Positions 8,472-16,203 of a stretch of DNA of 36,330 nucleotides are shown in pieces. The notes beneath the pieces were generated by a model, which was not told the origin of the DNA, did no database searches, and saw nothing but the letters and a program-made list of their open reading frames with translations. Each line of letters begins with the position of its first letter. The stretch's first letter is position 1. Source of the stretch: Chitinophagaceae bacterium (GTDB taxonomy: Bacteria > Bacteroidota > Bacteroidia > Chitinophagales > Chitinophagaceae); contig CANGQQ010000006.1 in assembly GCA_947456025.1 (NCBI GenBank), forward strand, positions 1 to 36,330, in the 5' to 3' direction. The position numbers and the translations under genes were made by a program.

Positions 8472-10637
8472 ATGTCCAAACTTTTATCTTATATGTTTAC
8501 GAAGAAAAGTCTCTTCATTATACTTGTATTGATTTTAGGCAGCAGTGTCTTTTTTGCCGTTCGCTCTTCCTCTCATAAAACACCCGAAAACCGTTATGAG
8601 AAAATATTAGCGTTGATAGGAGAGATGCTGGAAGACGGACATTTCAGTCCCAAAAAGATCGATGACAATTTTTCAAAAGAGGTTCTGACCCGATTTCTGA
8701 AAAGTCTGGACCCGGACAAAATCTATTTTTTAGCTTCCGATATTGATCAATTTAAAAAATTTGAAAAACGGATTGACGATGAAATTCACGGTGCTAAGTT
8801 GGAATCCTTTTACCTGATCAATGAAGTTTTCAAAAAAAGAGTTTCAGAGGTTGCCGTTTACTATAAAGAAATATTAAAATCACCCTTCGATTTCAATATT
8901 GATGAAACCTATGTAGATGAAAGCGACAATCTGCCATATCCTAAAAATGAAGCTGCACGCAAAGAAGCCTGGAGAAAGAAATTAAAATTCCACACATTGG
9001 AAAAGTATGTTGAACTGATTGAGCAGCAGGAAAAAAATAAAATCAGGGAGCAACCTGCCTTATCCAAGCAGGAAATGGAAAAACAAGCCCGGGAAAAGGT
9101 TTCAAAAATCTATGACCGTATGTTTGACCGTTTCCGTAATCGTTTCAAGGATGATGATCGTTTCAACCTCTTCGTGAACGATATCACAGAAACCATGGAT
9201 CCACATACCACTTATTTCCCTCCAATCGAAAAACGTTCATTCGATGAACAGATGAGCGGAGAATTTTATGGAATTGGGGCCACGTTGATGGAAGAAGATG
9301 GAAATATCAAAATCGGCACTGTTGTAACCGGCAGCCCGGCTTCAAAATCAGGTGAAATCAGGGCAGGGGATTACATTCTAAAAGTAGCTCAGGGAGCAGA
9401 AGAACCTCAGGATTTGAGCGGTTTTTCGGTGGAAGACGCGGTACGCATCATTCGTGGGAAAAAGGGTACTGAAGTGCGGCTTACGATCAAAAAAGCGGAT
9501 GGGACGGTTAAAGTTATTTCGCTGATTCGTGAAAAAATCAATTTAGATGATACTTATGCTAAAAGTCTGATCATTCAGGGACCCGACAATTACAAAATCG
9601 GATACATCTATTTGCCTGAATTTTATGCCAATTTCAACGATCCAAACGGCGCACGGTGCGCCAATGATGTAGCCAAAGAGATCATTAAGTTGAAGATGGA
9701 GAAGGTAAGCGGAATCATTCTCGATCTCCGTACAAACGGAGGCGGCTCATTGATGGATGTGGTTCAGATGGTGGGTCTCTTCATAGAAGATGGTCCGGTT
9801 GTTCAGGTTAAAAGTCGCGATGAAATCCCAACGATTCTTCGCGACCGCGATAATAATATACTTTGGAATGGACCTTTAACTGTAATGGTAAACGAATTCA
9901 GCGCATCTGCATCTGAAATCTTTGCCGCAGCCATTCAGGATTACAAAAGAGGATTGGTGATTGGCAGTACATCCACATATGGTAAAGGAACCGTTCAACC
10001 AAGCCTCGAACTGGAGCGAAATACCTGGAGCACCAGTGAACCTGTTGATTTGGGTTCTTTAAAACTGACACTTCAAAAATTCTATCGGATTTCGGGGGGA
10101 AGCACCCAGTTAAAAGGCGTTGTTCCGGATATTATTTTACCCGACCAGTACGAATATTTGCAATACCGCGAAAAAGATGATCCCGCTGCTTTGGGATGGG
10201 ATGAAATCAACAGTACGCAATATAAAATCTGGAACAGCGAGTACAATTTAAGTGAAGTCATCCAGCGTACCAATGAACGTATTCGTCAAAACAGTTCGTT
10301 TCTAAAAATAAAAGAACACACCGACTGGCTATCCAAAAACAACCAAAAAGTGTATTCTTTAAAGCTGGATCAGTTCCGCAAGGAAAAGAAAGCGTTAAGC
10401 GAGACCGTTCGTCAAATCGATACGCTTACAAAATTACCTGAAGCACTCAATATCATGAATCTTAAAGATGATTTGGTGCGAATCGAGCAAGATTCATTGA
10501 AAAAAGAACGCAATAACCTGTTTCTGAAATTACGTAAAAACGATTTACACTTAGGCGAAACGGTTAATATTATGTATGACATGATCCAGCAATATTATAT
10601 TGCACTCAACAAACAGGCTGGAAGATCCAAGGAATAA
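8472..10637 (+). CDS. prc: Carboxy-terminal processing peptidase, S41 family (Prc/Tsp-like, PDZ domain)
   Basis: Track ORF 8400..10637 opens with TTG; ATG at 8472 gives MSKLLSYMFTKKSLFIILVLILGSS, a membrane signal. TMDPHTTYFPP, PDZ region GSPASKSGEIRAGDYILKV, catalytic EFSASASEIFAAAIQDYKRGLVIGSTSTYGKGTVQ. Confidence 0.92.
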   Translation: MSKLLSYMFTKKSLFIILVLILGSSVFFAVRSSSHKTPENRYEKILALIGEMLEDGHFSPKKIDDNFSKEVLTRFLKSLDPDKIYFLASDIDQFKKFEKRIDDEIHGAKLESFYLINEVFKKRVSEVAVYYKEILKSPFDFNIDETYVDESDNLPYPKNEAARKEAWRKKLKFHTLEKYVELIEQQEKNKIREQPALSKQEMEKQAREKVSKIYDRMFDRFRNRFKDDDRFNLFVNDITETMDPHTTYFPPIEKRSFDEQMSGEFYGIGATLMEEDGNIKIGTVVTGSPASKSGEIRAGDYILKVAQGAEEPQDLSGFSVEDAVRIIRGKKGTEVRLTIKKADGTVKVISLIREKINLDDTYAKSLIIQGPDNYKIGYIYLPEFYANFNDPNGARCANDVAKEIIKLKMEKVSGIILDLRTNGGGSLMDVVQMVGLFIEDGPVVQVKSRDEIPTILRDRDNNILWNGPLTVMVNEFSASASEIFAAAIQDYKRGLVIGSTSTYGKGTVQPSLELERNTWSTSEPVDLGSLKLTLQKFYRISGGSTQLKGVVPDIILPDQYEYLQYREKDDPAALGWDEINSTQYKIWNSEYNLSEVIQRTNERIRQNSSFLKIKEHTDWLSKNNQKVYSLKLDQFRKEKKALSETVRQIDTLTKLPEALNIMNLKDDLVRIEQDSLKKERNNLFLKLRKNDLHLGETVNIMYDMIQQYYIALNKQAGRSKE

Positions 10638-10643
10638 AATGCT

Positions 10644-11678
10644 TTAGGAGGGTTTGATTGTCAAATTTTGCAAAATCGTTTGAGCCTGTTTGACCTGTTG
10701 TGGACTAATATCCAAATGCGTAACAAATCGAATCTGATGCTTTCCTGTTGCAAAACATAATATTCTGTATTCTCTAAGTTGTTCAACAAAAGAAGCCGCA
10801 GAAAAATTGTGGTACAAATTAAACAAGACGATATTGGTTTCCACCGGCAAGACTTGTTCCACAAACGACAACCCTCTTAAAGTTTTTGCTAGCTCTGTTG
10901 CATGCGCATGGTCTTCGGCTAGTCGGCCAATATGGTGATCCAGTGCATACAATCCGGCTCCAGCCAAAATACCTGCCTGACGCATGCCACCTCCTAAAAC
11001 TTTTCGGATCCGTCTTGCTAATTGAATGTCTTTAGATGTCCCCAACAAAACACTTCCGACAGGTGCTCCTAATCCCTTACTCAAACAAATCGAGATGCTA
11101 TCAAACAGTTCCCCGTAAGCGATCGGAGATTGATGTGTAGCCACCAATGCGTTAAATAAACGCGCCCCGTCAAGATGCAGCTTCAATTTATTTTCAAGAC
11201 AAACACTTTTAATATCTTCTATATCAACAAGTTCATAAACACTTCCGCCTCCTCTGTTACACGTATTTTCGAGAACGACCAATTGAGATTGGGCCTTATG
11301 AATGTCGTTGGGATTGATGGCATCCCTGACTTGCCAGTCCTTAACTCGTCCCCGGTCACCTCTCAGCAACCGAACGGAAGCCCCGGAATTGAAGGCAATA
11401 CCGCCACCTTCGTATTGATAAACATGGCTCAATTCATCGCAAATAACTTCGCTACCCGGTTGGGTATGCAGTTTAATAGCAATTTGATTGGCCATTGTTC
11501 CGGACGGACAAAACAAGCCCGCCTCCATTCCAAACCTGCTTGACAATTGGTGCTCTAATTCATTTACCGACGGGTCTTCGCCAAAAACATCGTCTCCGGT
11601 AGCAGCTTTAGCCATCGCCTCCAGCATACCTGGAGTTGGTTTGGTTATGGTATCGCTTCTAAAATCAATCCAATCCAT
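10644..11678 (-). CDS. ltaE: Low-specificity L-threonine aldolase (PLP-dependent)
   Basis: N-terminus DFRSDTITKPTPGMLEAMAKAATGDDVFGEDPSVNELE; LHLDGARLFNA; SICLSKGLGAPVGSVL PLP-Lys motif. Confidence 0.93.
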   Translation of the reverse strand: MDWIDFRSDTITKPTPGMLEAMAKAATGDDVFGEDPSVNELEHQLSSRFGMEAGLFCPSGTMANQIAIKLHTQPGSEVICDELSHVYQYEGGGIAFNSGASVRLLRGDRGRVKDWQVRDAINPNDIHKAQSQLVVLENTCNRGGGSVYELVDIEDIKSVCLENKLKLHLDGARLFNALVATHQSPIAYGELFDSISICLSKGLGAPVGSVLLGTSKDIQLARRIRKVLGGGMRQAGILAGAGLYALDHHIGRLAEDHAHATELAKTLRGLSFVEQVLPVETNIVLFNLYHNFSAASFVEQLREYRILCFATGKHQIRFVTHLDISPQQVKQAQTILQNLTIKPS

Positions 11679-11680
11679 GA

Positions 11681-11712
11681 AAAATGTAGTTTATTTATGA
11701 AAATGCATCAAA
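11681..11712 (-). promoter_or_regulatory. Putative Bacteroidota-type promoter for ltaE (TTTG-N20-TACATTTT)
   Basis: On the minus strand TTTG (11712-11709), 20-nt spacer, TACATTTT (11688-11681; one mismatch to TAnnTTTG), then TC and the ATG. Confidence 0.5.
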
Positions 11713-11821
11713 ATTGTGTCTATTTATTGATTTAGACAGTTTTGACTTCAACCTTTTTGTGCTTTGGGAGTTAATTTTAGGGAGTTATGCAGAAACGTTA
11801 TGAAAAGCGAAAATTGCGTAT

Positions 11822-11829
11822 TAACTTTG
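11822..11829 (+). promoter_or_regulatory. Putative -7 element upstream of rpoD (TAACTTTG)
   Basis: Exact match to TAnnTTTG; no good -33 TTTG seen at standard spacing. Confidence 0.35.
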
Positions 11830-11922
11830 CGGCAATAAACAGGTTTTCGTCCATTTTCAACAAATTGTAAAATTTTCCCTGTCTATTTTACGTTCTAAAC
11901 AAAAACAAGGAGATCATTTCAT

Positions 11923-12783
11923 ATGCGGCAATTAAAAATCGCTACCCAGATTACGAATCGTGATTCACAGGCAGTAGAAAAATATTTACAGGAAATTTCA
12001 AAAATTCCCATGATCACTCCGGAGGAGGAAACGACTCTTGCTCAACGGATTAAAATGGGTGATCAGCGCGCCTTGGATAAACTGGTTCAATCCAACCTCC
12101 GTTTTGTGGTTTCTGTGGCAAAACAATACCAACATCAGGGTTTATCGCTCAGTGATTTGATCAATGAAGGCAATCTGGGTCTCATCAAAGCTGCACAACG
12201 TTTCGATGAAACCAAAGGGTTTAAATTCATTTCATATGCGGTTTGGTGGATTCGTCAGTCAATTTTACAAGCCTTGGCAGAACAAGGACGTTTGGTTCGT
12301 TTGCCTCAAAACAAAATTGGCACTTACAATAAAGCCAACAAAGCCTATATGGCATTTGAACAGGAACATGAGAGAGAACCTTCAACTGAAGAATTGGCCG
12401 ATATCCTGGAAATGAGCGAAACCGAAATCAATAATATTTTTCAAAGCAATACCCGGCATACTTCGCTGGACGCTCCCGTTCATGAAGCGGAAGATGTAGC
12501 AATGGGAGATTTGCTGGAAGGAAGTGATGATACGGATGAAGATGTGATGAAAGACTCCTTGCGCAATGAAATTCGCAGAGTTTTGAAATCTTTAAGTCCG
12601 CGTGAAGCAGAAATTGTAAATGCTTATTTCGGACTCGACGGAGAAAATGGTGTTACGATTGAACAAATCGGTCAGAAATACGATCTCACAAAAGAACGAA
12701 TCCGTCAAATCAAGGAACGCGCCATTAAACGTCTGCAAAAAGCACGTTTCAGTAATGCATTGAAGAGCTATTTAGGCAACTAA
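11923..12783 (+). CDS. rpoD: RNA polymerase primary sigma factor RpoD/SigA (Bacteroidota type)
   Basis: MRQLKIATQITNRDSQAVEKYLQEISKIPMITPEEE; NLRFVVSVAKQYQHQGLSLSDLINEGNLGLIKAAQRFDETKGFKFISYAVWWIRQSILQALAEQ; C-terminal region 4.2 helix-turn-helix. Confidence 0.97.
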   Translation: MRQLKIATQITNRDSQAVEKYLQEISKIPMITPEEETTLAQRIKMGDQRALDKLVQSNLRFVVSVAKQYQHQGLSLSDLINEGNLGLIKAAQRFDETKGFKFISYAVWWIRQSILQALAEQGRLVRLPQNKIGTYNKANKAYMAFEQEHEREPSTEELADILEMSETEINNIFQSNTRHTSLDAPVHEAEDVAMGDLLEGSDDTDEDVMKDSLRNEIRRVLKSLSPREAEIVNAYFGLDGENGVTIEQIGQKYDLTKERIRQIKERAIKRLQKARFSNALKSYLGN

Positions 12784-12807
12784 ATCATTTATATGGGTAT
12801 TAAGTAC

Positions 12808-12842
12808 AAATCCTTCCGGTTCTTCCGGAGGGATTTTTTTTA
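12808..12842 (+). terminator. Rho-independent terminator after rpoD
   Basis: AAATCCTTCCGG-TTCTT-CCGGAGGGATTT (one G.T wobble) followed by a T run. Confidence 0.9.
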
Positions 12843-12903
12843 TATCCGTGCCCTTGTAAATGGATTTAATGTTTTCTTATAACTGTGAGACTTTCCTGAA
12901 TTG

Positions 12904-12911
12904 TACATTTG
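12904..12911 (+). promoter_or_regulatory. Putative -7 element (TACATTTG) five bases before the DUF4249 ATG
   Basis: Exact TAnnTTTG match; the start codon at 12917 lies where transcription should begin. Confidence 0.4.
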
Positions 12912-12916
12912 CAGTT

Positions 12917-13804
12917 ATGAAAGCGTTTTCCCTGCTTGTGGTGGTTCTCATCTTTTTTTCATCCTGTGAAAAAAGGATCGAATTCAATCTCAAAAATGCC
13001 GAACCGGTCTTAAATGTTGACGCATCAATTGAAAACGGGAAAGACCCGGTCGTTGTCTTAACCAAAAGTCTGAATTTCTTTTCTACGATATCCATACAAG
13101 ACATTTCCAATTCACTCATAAAAGATGCAAAAGTTTTTATCAGCAATGGAGTTGCAACACAGGAGTTGAACAGAATTGATGTTCCCTTACCCGGAGCGAT
13201 CAGTTACAGTTATTATTCCTTTGACCCTTCGGTGGGCACAACACGGATCCAGGGAGAACTAAACACAGCCTACCAGTTAAAGATTATTTGGAATGGAAAA
13301 GAATATAATGCCAATACAACCATTCCTCCAATACGAAAAACACTGGACTCCATCTGGTGGGAAAAAGCACCTTTTACCCCGGATACCAGCACGAAAGTAG
13401 TAGTTAAAGGAACCGTAACAGACCCTCCGGAATTTGGCAATTACATCCGTTATTTTACAAAAGTGAACGATGAACCCTTTTTCCCCGGGTTAGGCTCTGT
13501 ATTTGATGATTTACTGGTGAATGGCACTACTTATGAAGCCACCATAGACAAAGGAGTGAACAGAAATTCGGATATTGACTTTGAACAAATCGGTTTTTTC
13601 AAAAAAGGAGATAACGTCACCATCAAACTCTGCAACATCGACAAAGCGACCTATGATTTTTGGAGAACGGTTGAGTTCAGCTATTCCAGTATTGGAAACC
13701 CTTTTTCATCGCCCACCAAAATCAAAGGAAATATCAGCAATGGAGCTTTGGGCTATTTTGGAGGGTACGCTGCCATGTTTAAATCACTGACCATTCCCCG
13801 TTAG
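12917..13804 (+). CDS. DUF4249-like lipoprotein
   Basis: Track ORF begins at 12860, but ATG at 12917 gives MKAFSLLVVVLIFFSSCEKRIEFNLKNAEPVLNVDASIENGKDPVVVLTKS: lipoprotein signal with lipobox Cys, then a DUF4249-like start. Confidence 0.8.
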   Translation: MKAFSLLVVVLIFFSSCEKRIEFNLKNAEPVLNVDASIENGKDPVVVLTKSLNFFSTISIQDISNSLIKDAKVFISNGVATQELNRIDVPLPGAISYSYYSFDPSVGTTRIQGELNTAYQLKIIWNGKEYNANTTIPPIRKTLDSIWWEKAPFTPDTSTKVVVKGTVTDPPEFGNYIRYFTKVNDEPFFPGLGSVFDDLLVNGTTYEATIDKGVNRNSDIDFEQIGFFKKGDNVTIKLCNIDKATYDFWRTVEFSYSSIGNPFSSPTKIKGNISNGALGYFGGYAAMFKSLTIPR

Positions 13805-13881
13805 TTATCCACAAATCCGTTCTCTTTGAACAGCAGAGACTTATTTACAATTACATCCCTCTATTTTTGTTGACTTGTAAA

Positions 13882-14832
13882 ATGAAGAATATGGAACAAT
13901 CAGAAAAAGTACATTGTTTGATTATTGGTTCTGGCCCTGCAGGTTATACAGCGGCCATCTATGCCGCTCGTGCAAATATGAAGCCTGTCTTGTATCAAGG
14001 CATTCAACCCGGGGGCCAATTGACCATTACCACAGAAGTCGAAAACTATCCAGGATATCCCGAAGGCATACAGGGACCTGAAATGATGATTGACTTCGAA
14101 AAGCAAGCTAAGAGAATGGGAGCCGATATTCGTTACGGATTGGCTACAAAAGTCGATTTTTCCTCTACACCTCATAAAGTTTGGATCGATGAAGAGAAAT
14201 TAATTGAAGCCGACAGTGTGATCATTTGTACCGGGGCCAGTGCAAAATGGCTTGGACTTGAAAGCGAACAACGTCTGAACGGCTATGGCGTGAGTGCCTG
14301 TGCTGTTTGCGACGGGTTCTTCTTCAGAGGAAAAGAAGTTGCAATTGTGGGGGCCGGTGATACCGCAGCAGAAGAAGCCCTTTATTTAAGTAAGCTTTGC
14401 ACTACGGTACATATGTTAATCCGAAAAGATGTGATGCGGGCCAGTAAAATCATGCAGGATCGTGTACGAAATACCCCCAATATTAAAATCTACTGGAACT
14501 CAGAAACAGTCGAAATTTTAGGCGAAAAAAAGGTAGAGGGAATGCGCATCAGAAACAACAAATCCGGTGATGAACAGGAGGTACCCTTACAAGGGTTCTT
14601 TGTAGCAATCGGGCATCAACCCAACTCCGATATCTTCAAGGACTGGTTGACAATGGATGAAGCCGGATACATTCAAACCATTCCGGGCTCTTCCAAAACC
14701 AACCTTGAAGGCGTGTTTGCTGCCGGTGATGTTCAGGATAAAATCTACCGTCAAGCCGTTACAGCCGCAGGTAGTGGGTGTATGGCCGCTTTGGATGCAG
14801 AGCGTTATTTAAGCGCAAAAGGATCCATCTAA
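13882..14832 (+). CDS. trxB: Thioredoxin-disulfide reductase
   Basis: CLIIGSGPAGYTAAIYAARANMKPVLYQG; redox motif SACAVCDGFFFRGKEVAIVGAGDTAAEEA; C-terminal GVFAAGDVQDKIYRQAVTAAGSGCMAALDAERYL. Start could be 13882 or 13891. Confidence 0.96.
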   Translation: MKNMEQSEKVHCLIIGSGPAGYTAAIYAARANMKPVLYQGIQPGGQLTITTEVENYPGYPEGIQGPEMMIDFEKQAKRMGADIRYGLATKVDFSSTPHKVWIDEEKLIEADSVIICTGASAKWLGLESEQRLNGYGVSACAVCDGFFFRGKEVAIVGAGDTAAEEALYLSKLCTTVHMLIRKDVMRASKIMQDRVRNTPNIKIYWNSETVEILGEKKVEGMRIRNNKSGDEQEVPLQGFFVAIGHQPNSDIFKDWLTMDEAGYIQTIPGSSKTNLEGVFAAGDVQDKIYRQAVTAAGSGCMAALDAERYLSAKGSI

Positions 14833-14867
14833 TCACAACACAACAACAAATTGGATTGCCTTTTTGC

Positions 14868-14906
14868 AACCAACAGGAATCCGGTCGATTCCTGTTGGTT
14901 TGTTTT
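14868..14906 (+). terminator. Rho-independent terminator after trxB
   Basis: AACCAACAGGAATC-CGGTC-GATTCCTGTTGGTT perfect 14-bp stem followed by TGTTTTTG. Confidence 0.92.
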
Positions 14907-15016
14907 TGAATCGGTATGTTTACGCATCTTTTGGTTTTCCGAATTCATAACCTTGTAAACGGAGTGCATATTTCAATTTGACATGGAAGATGTTCGTCTT
15001 CAGAAATGTATAATAT

Positions 15017-15376
15017 ATGATGACCGTTCATTTAAAACAAGTTGAACTTTTTGGACATCACGGACTTTATGAAGGAGAGGAGCCTACAGGTGGTTGGTTC
15101 GTCATTGATTTGTCGGTCTTATATGAGCCTGTATTCCCGATCACCACATTGGAGCAAACCGTGAATTATGCCGATTTATTTGAGCTGGTACAACAAGAAA
15201 TGAAGCAAACAAAGGCGTTACTCGAAATGGTTGCGGAGTCGATCTGTAATGCTGTGAAGCAACAATACCCTGCTGTTCTTCAAATTCAAATAAGTATCTT
15301 TAAGAAAAAGCCGCCGATTCCGAATTTTAAAGGCAGTACCGGAATCACGCTTGAAAAATCGTTTCCGGCATCATGA
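15017..15376 (+). CDS. folB: Dihydroneopterin aldolase
   Basis: VHLKQVELFGHHGLYEGEEPTGGWFVIDL...TVNYADLFELV...LLEMVAESICNAV...ISIFKKKPPIPNFKGSTGITLEK. Confidence 0.92.
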   Translation: MMTVHLKQVELFGHHGLYEGEEPTGGWFVIDLSVLYEPVFPITTLEQTVNYADLFELVQQEMKQTKALLEMVAESICNAVKQQYPAVLQIQISIFKKKPPIPNFKGSTGITLEKSFPAS

Positions 15377-16143
15377 GACCTAAATGCACCTTTCTTTTCT
15401 TCATCTGCTATTTGTTGTTCCTCCATCAACCGTCACAGGCACAAAGTATTGAGGCTTTAATTCAACAAGGAGATTTGCTGGAAAAACAAATGAGGGAAGA
15501 AGAAGCCTATCAACGCTTTAAAGAAGTTGTAAAACTTCAACCCCGAAACCTGTATGCACTCATCCGAAGCAGTGAATTGGCCAGCAGGGTTGGAAAACGA
15601 CAACTTAAGGAAGAACGGCAGTATGATTATTACAACGCCGCTCGCATCTATGCAGAACGTGCCATCAAAGAAAATCCCTACGATTCTGATGCCAATATGG
15701 TGATGGCTGTTGCATTTGGCAGAATGGCGTTAATGAAAAACGGGAAAGATAAAGTGGCAAGTGTTCGAGATATCAAAACCTTTGCCGAACGTTCCCTGCA
15801 CTACAATCCCAAAAACTTTAAAGCCATGCATGTACTTGGGAAATGGCATTACGAAGTCAGTAACTTAACCGCTATTGAACGAGGAGCGGCCCGTATTCTA
15901 TTTGGCGGTTTACCGAAAGCTTCCTTTGATTCTTCGATCTATTTCTATGAAAAAGCCAGGGTATTGAGTCCCGGTTTTATTCTCAACTATCTGGAACTGG
16001 CAAAAGCTTATGAAAAAAACAACAAACGAGCCAAAGCCATCGAACTGCTAAAATACATCCGAAGGTTACCGAATACCATCTACGATGATGCCATCATCAA
16101 AGCGGAAGCCGCCCAACTTCTGGAAAAATGGAAACGGAATTGA
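15373..16143 (+). CDS. TPR-repeat protein with N-terminal signal peptide
   Basis: Overlaps the folB stop by ATGA. Signal LFFICYLLFLHQPSQAQ; TPR-like helices QGDLLEKQMREEEAYQRFKEVVKLQPRNLYALIRSSELA. Confidence 0.75.
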   Translation: MRPKCTFLFFICYLLFLHQPSQAQSIEALIQQGDLLEKQMREEEAYQRFKEVVKLQPRNLYALIRSSELASRVGKRQLKEERQYDYYNAARIYAERAIKENPYDSDANMVMAVAFGRMALMKNGKDKVASVRDIKTFAERSLHYNPKNFKAMHVLGKWHYEVSNLTAIERGAARILFGGLPKASFDSSIYFYEKARVLSPGFILNYLELAKAYEKNNKRAKAIELLKYIRRLPNTIYDDAIIKAEAAQLLEKWKRN

Positions 16144-16178
16144 GCAGATTGATCCTGAATGATCAATTCATTTTATGA

Positions 16179-16186
16179 TACTTTTG
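16179..16186 (+). promoter_or_regulatory. Putative -7 element (TACTTTTG) upstream of the radical SAM gene
   Basis: Exact TAnnTTTG match; no clear -33 element. Confidence 0.3.
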
Positions 16187-16203
16187 CAACTTAAAACGAT
16201 CAT

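Noticed and set aside
11175-11543. 122-aa plus-strand ORF opposite ltaE
   Set aside because: Antisense to a clear threonine aldolase; no domain pattern.
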